From NCBI GenBank assembly GCA_013538855.1, contig JABXJS010000133.1, positions 20,305 to 84,304 of the forward strand: a stretch of 64,000 nt of DNA. The letters run 5' to 3'. Every line of letters starts with the position of its first letter. The first letter of the stretch is position 1. The position numbers and the translations under genes were made by a program. Positions 7,966 through 15,306 of this stretch are shown one piece after another. This DNA is from Herpetosiphonaceae bacterium (lineage in GTDB: Bacteria; Chloroflexota; Chloroflexia; Chloroflexales; Herpetosiphonaceae). The notes under the pieces were generated by a model, which was not told the DNA's origin, did not search any database, and saw only the letters and a program-made list of their open reading frames with translations.

Positions 7966-8565
7966 CTAGCGGGCGGCAATAATGAGCAGGCTTAGGCCAG
8001 CCAGGGCCAGCGCCGCGCCGCGGTTGATCCAGCGCCAGTGCTGCGGGCCGATCCAGGCGCGCGTGGCCGCCATGCTGCCGCTGAGCAGCAGCCACCACAG
8101 CGCCGAGCCGCAGAAGACGCCGACAACCAGCACCCAGGCGCTCTGCGGCGCACTACCAACGCTGATGCTCGCGAAGATTGCGCCAAACGATACAATTGTG
8201 GCTGGGTTGGTCAGCGTCAGCCCAAATGTGGAGCTGTAGGCGCGCAGCAGCGAGCGCGTATCTGGCACCGCCGCCTGTTCCGCCGTCGCCGTGCGCCACG
8301 TGCGCCAAGCGAGCCACAGCAGATACAGCCCGCCGATCCAGCGCAGCCAGCCCTGCCAGCTCAGCAGCCAACGGCTCAGCGCAGTCAGCCCCAAGGCGGC
8401 GACTGCGCCGTAGCAGGCGTCGGCGCTTGCCGCCCCCAGCCCGCTGACCAGGCCGCTGCGCCAGCCCTGCACCAGCGCACGCTTGATCACCAGCACCCCG
8501 ATCGGTCCCACCGGCGCGGCGATCGCCAACCCAATGCCCAAGCCGCGCAGCCATATGCTTACCAT
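7966..8565 (-). CDS. LysE family translocator (amino-acid/metabolite exporter)
   Basis: A 199-residue integral membrane protein with about six hydrophobic segments and the family signature GIGLAIAAPVGPIGVLVIKRAL at the N-terminus (GPxxxxxxxxxL of LysE/RhtB). Conserved GLGAASADACYG and LTLTNPATIVSFGAIF segments follow, as in RhtB-type exporters that pump amino acids out using the proton gradient. The ATG at 8563-8565 is preceded by AGGAGG with 6-base spacing; the longer upstream frame would run through a terminator hairpin and is rejected. Expression appears to be controlled by the leader peptide and attenuator at 8571-8697. The substrate cannot be told from sequence. Confidence 0.9.
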   Translation of the reverse strand: MVSIWLRGLGIGLAIAAPVGPIGVLVIKRALVQGWRSGLVSGLGAASADACYGAVAALGLTALSRWLLSWQGWLRWIGGLYLLWLAWRTWRTATAEQAAVPDTRSLLRAYSSTFGLTLTNPATIVSFGAIFASISVGSAPQSAWVLVVGVFCGSALWWLLLSGSMAATRAWIGPQHWRWINRGAALALAGLSLLIIAAR

Positions 8566-8570
8566 AGCCA

Positions 8571-8614
8571 ATCCTCCTAAAAACAAAAACCACCAGACCA
8601 AGACGGTCTGGTGG
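8571..8614 (-). terminator. Attenuator: intrinsic terminator directly before the LysE ribosome site
   Basis: In the minus-strand transcript CCACCAGACC (8614-8605), loop GTCTT, GGTCTGGTGG (8599-8590) form a perfect 10-bp stem followed by TTTTTGTTTTT (8589-8579) and then AGGAGG. A terminator placed inside a leader just ahead of a ribosome site implies conditional read-through. The 5' arm CCAGACC can instead pair with GGTCTGG (8648-8642) at the end of the leader peptide, giving a 7-bp antiterminator. That upstream segment can also fold on itself (GCCAG-GGT-CTGGC, 8653-8641). Confidence 0.85.
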
Positions 8615-8637
8615 CGACGTGATCGCGGCACAGCGCA

Positions 8638-8697
8638 CTAGCCAGACCCTGGCGGCTGGTTCGTTTGCTGGCGCTGATTAGAACGAGTGTAGCTCAT
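8638..8697 (-). CDS. LysE leader peptide (19 aa)
   Basis: A short frame on the minus strand starts at ATG 8695-8697 with AAAGGA six bases upstream and encodes MSYTRSNQRQQTNQPPGSG before TAG (8638-8640). Four Gln codons sit in the middle and a Pro-Pro-Gly run, a known ribosome-slowing motif, lies near the end. The last codons contain the GGTCTGG that can pair with the terminator's 5' arm, so a ribosome at the stop codon would block the antiterminator, while one paused earlier would free it. This is the layout of ribosome-mediated attenuators such as trpL. Translation is inferred, not shown. Confidence 0.7.
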   Translation of the reverse strand: MSYTRSNQRQQTNQPPGSG

Positions 8698-8719
8698 CGT
8701 GTGTCCTTTGCTTCGCGCC

Positions 8720-8725
8720 AGTATA
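8720..8725 (-). promoter_or_regulatory. Putative -10 box of the LysE leader; rest of 8698-9018 gap
   Basis: TATACT on the minus strand lies 23-28 bases before the leader-peptide ATG. A weak -35 candidate (CTGACG) has a spacing of about 20, so an activator may be needed. The remaining part of this 320-bp gap, up to the macro-domain gene, shows no gene, repeat or stable hairpin that I can recognise. Confidence 0.45.
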
Positions 8726-9018
8726 GGCCCTGCCGCGCGCATTTCCGTCAGCCGCGAGGCTGATTGCCCCGTCGGGGGCGCTGGTTTTGTGAGATGTCTA
8801 GACCTGCTTAATCTGGCGCTCCCGGCTATGATCCTGTATAGTTGATGCTAGCCCAAGCGCCGTTACGCTCGCCCGCGTGTTGGCCCAGCGTGATGGATGA
8901 CCGCCGTGGTTGGGCTGTCCCCTGGCGTCGAGGCCCACGATCAACGTTGCTGCTCATAGCCGCCCTGTGTTCATGCACGTGTCTACCCACAGCAACATTT
9001 TTAAGAAGTGAGGCCGCG

Positions 9019-9486
9019 ATGAATACGATTCGGATTGTCTATGGTGATCTGCTACAGCAGCCCGTTGATGGCATCGTTAATGCGTGGACGCGCAACTTGG
9101 TGCCGTGGTGGCTGGTGCGCCCCCATGGCCTGGCCAGCGCCATTCGCGAGCGCGGCGGCATTACGATCTTCCGCGAGCTGGCCCGCTATGGCCCACTTGT
9201 GCCCGGCCAAGCGGTGCTCACCGGAGCTGGCCGCCTGGCCTTTCGCGGCATCATCCACGTGGCCGCGATCAGCCTTGTTGGGCGCTCATATCCGGCGGTG
9301 ATCAGCTTGGCGGTGCAAAATGCGCTGGCGATTGTGCGCACGCAGGGCTGGCGCTCGGTCGCCTTGCCCATCCTTGGCAGCGCGAACGGCGGCGTGCCCA
9401 TGGAGGTCGCGCTCAACGCCATGCAGCGAGCGATCCAGACCGAGCCATACGTCGGCACGCTGATCATCGTGCGCGCGCCAGCTTAG
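9019..9486 (+). CDS. Macro domain protein (ADP-ribose binding/hydrolysis)
   Basis: A 155-residue stand-alone macro domain. The start MNTIRIVYGDLLQQPVDGIVNAW matches the first strand and the VNA motif; GxxxxxxxGxL glycine-rich turns (TGAGRLAFRGIIHVAA) and ALPILGSANGGVPMEVAL follow, the latter being the phosphate-binding loop with Gly-rich sequence. Macro domains bind ADP-ribose and may remove it from proteins or hydrolyse O-acetyl-ADP-ribose. The usual NAN(S/T) after VNA is replaced by WTRN, so catalysis is less certain than binding. The ATG follows GTGAGG; the frame is open further upstream but without a ribosome site. Confidence 0.75.
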   Translation: MNTIRIVYGDLLQQPVDGIVNAWTRNLVPWWLVRPHGLASAIRERGGITIFRELARYGPLVPGQAVLTGAGRLAFRGIIHVAAISLVGRSYPAVISLAVQNALAIVRTQGWRSVALPILGSANGGVPMEVALNAMQRAIQTEPYVGTLIIVRAPA

Positions 9487-9599
9487 CGCAGGGCGCTGGA
9501 CAAGTGGACAGCCTTCCTACTCTGGGCTAAACTTGCAACAGTGCAACCAGCGCTGGCGTACCACCTTTAGGCTATGCTAGCGGTGTGTGAGGAACAACT

Positions 9600-11063
9600 A
9601 TGGCGGCCCCAACCCAAAAAACTCTGTGTCCAATCTGCCACACGCTTAATCGCTCCGATGCGCAGTTTTGCCAGCAGTGCGGTAACAATATCTGGCTGGC
9701 AAACAAGTATCGCATTGTGCACGCGATCAAAGAGGGCGGCATGGGCGCGGTCTACGAGGCGATCGACGACTCCGGCAAGCGCTATGCGCTCAAGGCCCTG
9801 ATCGACCGCTTCACCGATCAGGCCGAGCGCAAGGAGGCCATCGAGCGCTTTCAGGAGGAGGCTTCGCTGCTGCGCGAGCTGAAGCATCCGCGCATTCCGC
9901 GCGTCTACGATCACTTTCTCCACGGTGGGCGCTACTACTTGGCCATGGATTTCGTCGAGGGCAGCGATCTTGAGGATTTGCTCAAACGCCAGCCCGAAAA
10001 GCGCTTCTCCGAGCCGATGGTCCTACGCTGGGCCGACCAGATCGCCGATGTGCTCGACTATCTCCACGAGCGCCGCCTGATCTACCGCGATATGAAGCCC
10101 TCCAATGTGATGATCGAGCGCGCCACCGGTGATGTGAAGCTGGTGGACTTTGGCATCGCCAAGCTGTTTCAGCCCCATCAGCGCGGCACGCTCATCGGCA
10201 CGCCAGGCTACTCGCCGCCGGAGCAGTACCAGGGCCAGGCCACGCCGCAGTCCGATGTGTTTGCGCTTGGCGCGACGCTGCACCATCTGCTCACCGGCCG
10301 TGACCCACGCGACGAGCCGCCGTTCTCGTTTCCCAGCGTGCGCTCGCTCGTCCCCGAGGTCTCGCAGGCCACCGACGACGCCATTATGCGCGCCCTGAAG
10401 ATGGATCAAGATCAGCGCTGGCAGAGCGCCGCCGCCTTTCGCGCCGCCCTGCCGCTGGAGCTTACCAGCAAGCGGCCAGGCAAGCGCCAGCCCGCTGGCA
10501 AGCCGCAGGCGACTGTGGCGCTCGATCCGACGCAGCTTGCCGCTGATGTGAGCGCGGTGCCGCAGCCACAGCAGGCCGCGCCCACTGCGCGCCCCAAGGC
10601 TCCCAAGCCCACCAGCCAGCCCAAGCAGCCGCCAAGCAAGCCCGCCAAGCAAGCCCCGCGCCGCCGCTTCCGCTGGTGGATTCCGCTGGCCGTGGTGCTG
10701 GTGGTTGGGGTGCTGATCTTGCTCGGCCAGCCAGCCGTCAGCGAGCGCCTGAGCAACTTGATCCCGCATAGCACCGATGTGCCGACGATCGTCTCCTCGC
10801 CTACGTCTGCGCCACGCCTGACCGAGCGCTTCAACGCTGAGGTGACGGCGACGGTGCCGCTCGGCAGCAGCGACGATACTATTCGCGCCGCGCTGGTCGA
10901 GAGCTTCAAGCAGGCGGCTATGCAAAAGTTTGGCGCTGATGTGCAGTTTCCGCCCAGCAGCCCGCCTGCATCCATCGGCGCGCCGACGCAAATCTCTGCG
11001 ACCGATACCGATGCGACCTACCAGGTGATGATGCAGGGCTATGTTTCGTATCCGCAGCCTTAG
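9600..11063 (+). CDS. Membrane Ser/Thr protein kinase with N-terminal zinc ribbon
   Basis: A 487-residue Hanks-type kinase. Residues 10-28 form a CxxC-11-CxxC zinc ribbon. The kinase domain (about 35-300) has the Gly-rich loop IKEGGMGAVYEA, catalytic Lys in YALKAL, the loop YRDMKPSN, DFGIAK, and the activation segment TPGYSPPEQY. A Pro/Lys-rich linker is followed by one membrane helix (about 357-377) and an extracytoplasmic tail of roughly 110 residues rich in Thr/Ser. It would phosphorylate cytosolic targets in response to an outside signal. GAGGA precedes the ATG. The glycosyltransferase gene starts 13 bases after its stop, so the two are likely cotranscribed. Confidence 0.9.
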   Translation: MAAPTQKTLCPICHTLNRSDAQFCQQCGNNIWLANKYRIVHAIKEGGMGAVYEAIDDSGKRYALKALIDRFTDQAERKEAIERFQEEASLLRELKHPRIPRVYDHFLHGGRYYLAMDFVEGSDLEDLLKRQPEKRFSEPMVLRWADQIADVLDYLHERRLIYRDMKPSNVMIERATGDVKLVDFGIAKLFQPHQRGTLIGTPGYSPPEQYQGQATPQSDVFALGATLHHLLTGRDPRDEPPFSFPSVRSLVPEVSQATDDAIMRALKMDQDQRWQSAAAFRAALPLELTSKRPGKRQPAGKPQATVALDPTQLAADVSAVPQPQQAAPTARPKAPKPTSQPKQPPSKPAKQAPRRRFRWWIPLAVVLVVGVLILLGQPAVSERLSNLIPHSTDVPTIVSSPTSAPRLTERFNAEVTATVPLGSSDDTIRAALVESFKQAAMQKFGADVQFPPSSPPASIGAPTQISATDTDATYQVMMQGYVSYPQP

Positions 11064-11075
11064 AGGAGTTTCGGT

Positions 11076-12164
11076 GTGCTTCGACCGCTCTACGTTTCGC
11101 CGCTCGGGAAGGGCGGCGTTGATATTGGGATTCAGAACATCACCCGTGCGCTCAAGCAGGCAGGCCACGCGCCAACGCTGCGCCGCCTGCCCCACGCCTT
11201 TAACTTTGCGCCGTTTGCCGCCCGCGCCGCGCTTGGCTCCGGCTGGTGGCAGGGCTTCGATCTGATTCAGGCGCGCTCGCGCTGTGCCTTTGCCCTGCGC
11301 GCACCGGGCCGCCCGCTGGTCACAACGGTGCACCACATTGTGACCGACCCGCTGCTACAGCCCTATAGCTCGCGCAAGCAGCGCTTGTTCTATCGCTTTG
11401 TCGAGCGCGTCTACGATGGCCTATCCGTGCGCTCTGCCGACGAGGTGGTGTGCGTGAGCCGCTATACGCAGGAGCAGACGCGCCGCACCTACGGCCCGCG
11501 CCCCACCACTGTGGTCTACGATGGCATCGACACGGCGACATTCACGCCTGCGCCAGATGGTGCGCGGCTCGACCTGCTGCCGCCGCATCCGGCTCCGCTG
11601 CGCCTGCTGTTTGTTGGCAACCGCACCCGCCGCAAAGGCTTCGACCTGTTGCCGCAGATTCTCGACCGTCTTAGCGCCGACGTTGTGCTGTACTACACGG
11701 CCTCCTTTCAGTCGGTCGAGGCTGCGCCGCCGCATCCGCAGATGGTGCCCATTGGCACGCCCGACCGCGATGGCCTGATCGCGGCCTACCGCTCGTGCGA
11801 TGTGCTGCTGTTTCCTGCGCGGGTGGAGGGCTTTGGCATCGTGGCCGCCGAGGCCGGGGCGTGTGGCCGTCCGGTGATCACAACGAATGCGAGCGCGCTG
11901 CCCGAGGTTGTCGAGGATGGACAAACCGGCCTGCTCTGCCCGCTCGATGATGTGGATGCCTTCGCCGCCGCCATCGACAAGCTCGCCGCCGACCCAGGTC
12001 TGCGCGAGCAGATGGGCGCGGCGGCGCGGCGACGGGTTGCGGCGAATTTTGGCTATGATCAGCTGGCAGCGGGGCTGCTGGCGGTGTATCGGCGTGCGCT
12101 GTGGGGCGCTAAGCCGTCTGCTGCTGACGCATCTGACGGCGCATACGTAGATCGTAGCTCGTGA
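11076..12164 (+). CDS. Glycosyltransferase family 4 (GT-B fold)
   Basis: A 362-residue GT4-like enzyme. The N-terminal half contains PLGKGGVDIGIQNI, the usual Gly-rich acceptor-side loop, and the C-terminal Rossmann half has LRLLFVGNRTRRKGFDLLPQIL, CDVLLFPARVEGFGIVAAEAGACGRPVITTNASALPEVV (the EX7E donor-sugar motif, given here in part) and GQTGLL. Such enzymes transfer sugar from a nucleotide donor during glycolipid or exopolysaccharide assembly. The start is GTG (11076) after GAGGAG, 13 bases after the kinase stop. The last 56 bases overlap the end of the convergent membrane-protein gene, so the C-terminal tail (from about residue 345) may be non-conserved. Confidence 0.88.
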   Translation: MLRPLYVSPLGKGGVDIGIQNITRALKQAGHAPTLRRLPHAFNFAPFAARAALGSGWWQGFDLIQARSRCAFALRAPGRPLVTTVHHIVTDPLLQPYSSRKQRLFYRFVERVYDGLSVRSADEVVCVSRYTQEQTRRTYGPRPTTVVYDGIDTATFTPAPDGARLDLLPPHPAPLRLLFVGNRTRRKGFDLLPQILDRLSADVVLYYTASFQSVEAAPPHPQMVPIGTPDRDGLIAAYRSCDVLLFPARVEGFGIVAAEAGACGRPVITTNASALPEVVEDGQTGLLCPLDDVDAFAAAIDKLAADPGLREQMGAAARRRVAANFGYDQLAAGLLAVYRRALWGAKPSAADASDGAYVDRSS

Positions 12165-12609
12165 GGAAGGTGTCGCTTACCTCGGGCTTAATCAAGTACC
12201 AGACGCTGAAGATCGCCAGTGGCAGCGCGATAATATTGGCTGCGCCGCCGTTGAACAGCGCTTGCAGCACCACGAGGATGATCGCCAGCCAGCTATAGCT
12301 CAGTTTGAGCACGCGCCCCCACTCGCGCTGCATCCACAGGCCCACGCTGGTGATACTATTGACGGAGCCTTCGAGGAGCGCAACCACGGCCCAGAAGCGC
12401 ATGGCGGCCACGGAGGGCTGTAGCAGAGTGGCGATTGAGGCTTCTAGTGTATCGAGATCAGCGCTGCTGGCGCTGCTTAGCTCGCGGGCGACATCAAAAC
12501 TTTTTTGAAAACCAATTAGGCCGAGGCCAAGCATCAGTAAGCCGCCGATGATCGACAGGATGGCTAAGGCTGACACTCCAGTCGGACGGGGTTCCGTATT
12601 TGGCTGCAT
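12109..12609 (-). CDS. Four-helix membrane protein, paralogue A (unknown function)
   Basis: A 166-residue protein with about four hydrophobic segments (residues 13-32, 69-90, 103-122, 128-140). It is a clear paralogue of the product of 12771-13283: both begin MQxxTEPRPxGVSALAI, share GLWMQR(E/D)WxRV(L/I)KLxYSW, and end SDTFLTSYDLRMRRQ. I do not recognise a characterised family; the layout resembles DUF2127-like small membrane proteins. Its 3' end overlaps the glycosyltransferase gene by 56 bases on the other strand. Confidence 0.75.
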   Translation of the reverse strand: MQPNTEPRPTGVSALAILSIIGGLLMLGLGLIGFQKSFDVARELSSASSADLDTLEASIATLLQPSVAAMRFWAVVALLEGSVNSITSVGLWMQREWGRVLKLSYSWLAIILVVLQALFNGGAANIIALPLAIFSVWYLIKPEVSDTFLTSYDLRMRRQMRQQQTA

Positions 12610-12770
12610 TGTTCTCTCTCACTTTCGTTGGATAGGTAGGATTTGCTGTTTGTACGCTGCTGCGCACAGCACGGTTGCTGGCTGGGTCTAGCCGCACGCG
12701 CGCTGGCCGCCTGCTGTGCGCGCCAAGTTTAATATGACATAATGATCTAGCGGTGGGCTGCTGGAGCTAG

Positions 12771-13283
12771 CTAGGGCCGCTGCGGGGGCTTCTGTTGGCG
12801 CAGCTGGCGGCGCATGCGCAGATCGTAGCTGGTGAGAAAAGTGTCGCTTACATCGGGGTTGAGCAGGTAGCGAATGCTCCAGAGCGCCAGCGACAGCGAC
12901 ATGGCCAGCGCCGGTGAGCCGTTGCGCGTGAGCAGGCCGATAATCCCACCTGCCAGGGCGATCCAGCTATAGGTCAGCTTGATGACCCGCGCCCAATCGC
13001 GCTGCATCCACAGCCCGATGCCAGTCACAATGTTGATGCCGCCCTCGCTGATCGCGACCAGCGCCCAAAACTTGAGGGCGAAGACCGATGGGAGCTGCGG
13101 CTGGGCGAGGGCCAGCACAGCGTCGTCAAGATCGCGGCTCTGGGCCGCGCTGATCTGTGCCGTGAGATCGGCAACGTGCTGAAAGCCGAGCACGCCTAAT
13201 CCGATCAGGAGTGCGCCAGCGATGACCGATGCGATGGCAAGCGCTGAAACGCCGATGGGCCGTGGCTCTGTCTGTCGTTGCAT
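12771..13283 (-). CDS. Four-helix membrane protein, paralogue B (unknown function)
   Basis: A 170-residue paralogue of the product of 12109-12609, with the same four hydrophobic stretches and the same conserved end SDTFLTSYDLRMRRQ. The conserved cytosolic tail, rich in Arg and Gln, is more constant than the loop after the first helix, suggesting the tail binds a partner. Both genes point the same way and are 161 bp apart, so they arose by tandem duplication. The intervening sequence holds a weak inverted repeat but no terminator that I trust. Confidence 0.75.
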   Translation of the reverse strand: MQRQTEPRPIGVSALAIASVIAGALLIGLGVLGFQHVADLTAQISAAQSRDLDDAVLALAQPQLPSVFALKFWALVAISEGGINIVTGIGLWMQRDWARVIKLTYSWIALAGGIIGLLTRNGSPALAMSLSLALWSIRYLLNPDVSDTFLTSYDLRMRRQLRQQKPPQRP

Positions 13284-13383
13284 TGTTCTCTCGCTTCGAG
13301 TTGAATTGTCAGCGTTTTGTTACGTGCGCACCGCTTGGTGCAGCGTTTGTGTTCTATTCTAAAAAGAATGTGCGAGGTTTTCA

Positions 13384-13596
13384 ATGACCTACGAGATTGT
13401 TGTTCGCCCAGAGGCCGATGGAACGTATCGTGCGATCTGTCCGCAGATCGTCGGCGTACAGGGGCGCGGCGAGTCCGCTGGCCAGGCGCTTGATGCAGCG
13501 GTTGTCGCGCTCAACACAGCTTTAGCGCGGCAGCGCTTGCCGCAGCCTCAGCTCAGCGAGCTACGTGCGCGCTTAAGCGGCCCCGCACGCGTTTAG
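13384..13596 (+). CDS. HicB-like protein without a visible HicA partner
   Basis: A 70-residue protein with the HicB RNase-H-like core: MTYEIVVRPEADGTYRAICPQIVGVQGRGES followed by AGQALDAAVVALNTAL (only the order of motifs is given). In toxin-antitoxin loci HicB neutralises a ribonuclease HicA of about 60 residues encoded next to it. The 75 bases downstream and 100 bases upstream are too short for HicA and contain no such frame, and there is no HTH/RHH tail. So it is either an orphan antitoxin-like protein or a repurposed metabolic/regulatory domain. The ATG at 13384 lies after GAGG. Confidence 0.65.
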   Translation: MTYEIVVRPEADGTYRAICPQIVGVQGRGESAGQALDAAVVALNTALARQRLPQPQLSELRARLSGPARV

Positions 13597-13670
13597 GACC
13601 GCAGGCAGAGGCCATGCGCCACGCCGCTGCTGTCGTTCACCAAGAATGCAAGTGTGATTAGGAGATCAGG

Positions 13671-14849
13671 ATGTCCTCTGACCGATTCATGCTCGATCTG
13701 TATACCAATCCGTATCCGTGGTATGCCGCAATGCGCGAGCAAAGCCCGGTGCTGTACGATCAACAGCGCCATATATGGAATGTCTTTTGCTACGCCGATG
13801 TAAAGCGCGTGCTCTCCGACCCGGCAATTTTTTCATCGGAGTCGCCGCTGCGCAATCGCTCGGCGGGAGCGCAGAATGTGTTCGCCGTTAGCATGATCAA
13901 CTCCGATCCGCCGCTGCACCGCTCGCTGCGGGCGCTGGTGAGCCAGGCCTTTACGCCGCGGATGGTGCAAAACCTGGCACCGCGCATCGCGGCGCTGATT
14001 GCCGAGATGCTTGATGCGCTGACGGATCAACCAAGCTTTGATTGTATCGACGCCCTGGCCTACCCCCTGCCGGTGATGGTGATCGCCGAGATGCTGGGCA
14101 TTCCAGTTGAAGATCGGGCGCAGTTTAAAAAATGGTCCGATGTGTTTGTCAGCGAGGTGAATCTTGGCCCGCGCGTGCCCAATCCCGAGATGCAGCAGGC
14201 CAACCGTGAGCTAGGTGCATACTTTGCCTCGATTATCGCGCAGCGCCGCAAGGAGCCGCGCAACGACCTGATCAGCGCGCTGCTGGAGGCCGAGATCAAC
14301 GGCCAGTATCTGACGCAGCAGGAGCTGCTGGGCTTCTGCGCGCTGCTGCTCGTGGCCGGCAACGAGACCACCACCAACCTGCTAGGCAATCTGATCGTTA
14401 CCTTCGATGAGCATCCCGAGGTGTGGGATGCGCTGCACGCTGAGCCTGCGCTGGTTGACTCCGCGATCGAGGAGGTGCTGCGCTATCGCTCGCCGGTCAA
14501 GGCGATGTTCCGGTTTACGCGCGAGGATGTCGAGCTACAAGGCCAGCTGATCCCGTCGAACTCGATGGTGCTGGCCTGGATTGGCTCGGCCAATCGCGAC
14601 GAGACGGTGTTTCCGCAGGCGCAGCAGTTTGATCCGCGCCGCGCTGGGAATCAGCATATCGCCTTTGGCTACGGCATCCACTACTGCCTCGGCGCTCCGC
14701 TGGCGCGCTTGGAGACCAAGCTGGTGCTAGAGGCGCTGCTCCAGCGCTACCACAGCGTGCGCTGCCATCCGACGCTCCCCGCCGAGCCGGTGCAGAGTCC
14801 CATCACGTTTGGGCTAAGCAAGCTGCCGGTGCAGGTGCGCCCGCTGTAG
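13671..14849 (+). CDS. Cytochrome P450
   Basis: A 392-residue soluble P450 of bacterial class. The I-helix oxygen-binding motif is AGNETTTNLL, the K-helix ExxR is EEVLRYRSP, and the haem loop is FGYGIHYCLGAPLARLE, with the Cys thiolate ligand near residue 342. The length fits CYP107/CYP102-like monooxygenases. Such enzymes hydroxylate small molecules with electrons from a ferredoxin; no ferredoxin or reductase is next to it. AGGAG precedes the ATG. The gene stands alone, followed by a 450-bp repeat-rich gap. Confidence 0.93.
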   Translation: MSSDRFMLDLYTNPYPWYAAMREQSPVLYDQQRHIWNVFCYADVKRVLSDPAIFSSESPLRNRSAGAQNVFAVSMINSDPPLHRSLRALVSQAFTPRMVQNLAPRIAALIAEMLDALTDQPSFDCIDALAYPLPVMVIAEMLGIPVEDRAQFKKWSDVFVSEVNLGPRVPNPEMQQANRELGAYFASIIAQRRKEPRNDLISALLEAEINGQYLTQQELLGFCALLLVAGNETTTNLLGNLIVTFDEHPEVWDALHAEPALVDSAIEEVLRYRSPVKAMFRFTREDVELQGQLIPSNSMVLAWIGSANRDETVFPQAQQFDPRRAGNQHIAFGYGIHYCLGAPLARLETKLVLEALLQRYHSVRCHPTLPAEPVQSPITFGLSKLPVQVRPL

Positions 14850-15025
14850 CCACGTGTGATCGCGGTCAATCAATCCACGTTGCCTTGCCTGCCACTGCGG
14901 TCAGCTGTTGCACCAAGCCCCCGGCCGGGCTGGACCCGCCGCTGAGCAAAGGTGCTGTGGGCGCACGTGGCATGCTGGCCGGTGCGGGCGGGTTTGGGGC
15001 GCAGCCCCACGCCCCCGGCCAGGTT

Positions 15026-15129
15026 ATACCAATTCACGGTGGATACGCGGCATGGACAGGCAGTTTGGGGCGCAGCCCCACGCCCCCGGCAGGGTTGTAC
15101 CATGCACCCGCTCGAAGGCGAATTGGTAT
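15026..15129. repeat. Interspersed palindromic repeat, copy 1 (100-bp MITE-like element)
   Basis: Inverted ends ATACCAATTC (15026-15035) and GAATTGGTAT (15120-15129) enclose a GC-rich core containing TTTGGGGCGCAGCCCCACG. From ACC to GGT it spans 100 bp, the same as copy 2 (44074-44173), and internal bases are nearly identical. A third stretch of the core alone lies just before it (about 14993-15024). There is no coding capacity. Together with the hairpin at 15141 it fills the gap between the P450 and methyltransferase genes; the first 140 bases of the gap show nothing recognisable. Confidence 0.8.
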
Positions 15130-15140
15130 TGGACCCGTCT

Positions 15141-15200
15141 AAAGCTATTCTGGTAGAAATGGTTTGGTTTAACCATTTCATAACCAGGATAGCTTTTTTT
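15141..15200 (+). terminator. Long hairpin with T tail
   Basis: Outer stem AAAGCTATTCTGGT (15141-15154) pairs with ACCAGGATAGCTTT (15183-15196, one G-U pair); inner stem GAAATGGTT (15156-15164) pairs with AACCATTTC (15171-15179). A run of seven T ends it. It would terminate any transcript from the P450 gene. Its base composition is much richer in A/T than its surroundings, which may reflect insertion. Confidence 0.7.
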
Positions 15201-15306
15201 GCATAAATTTTGCAAAAGTCGTCTAAAAGGGGGATAGAACATCACTACGGCTGATGGTAGTATATACACTACATGAGCTACTATCCCAACAAGGAGTATG
15301 TATTCT

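Noticed and set aside
8566..8631. N-terminal extension of the LysE protein from 8631
   Set aside because: It would be read through the terminator hairpin and its T run; ATG 8565 has a perfect AGGAGG.
8842..9018. N-terminal extension of the macro-domain protein from ATG 8842
   Set aside because: No ribosome site; the macro fold starts at ATG 9019, which has GTGAGG.
10023..11336. Minus-strand open frame (437 codons) opposite the Ser/Thr kinase
   Set aside because: Kinase and zinc-ribbon motifs are on the plus strand; the minus frame has no domain and no ribosome site.
13597..13670. A HicA toxin gene next to the HicB-like gene
   Set aside because: The gap is 74 bases and holds no frame of the needed length.
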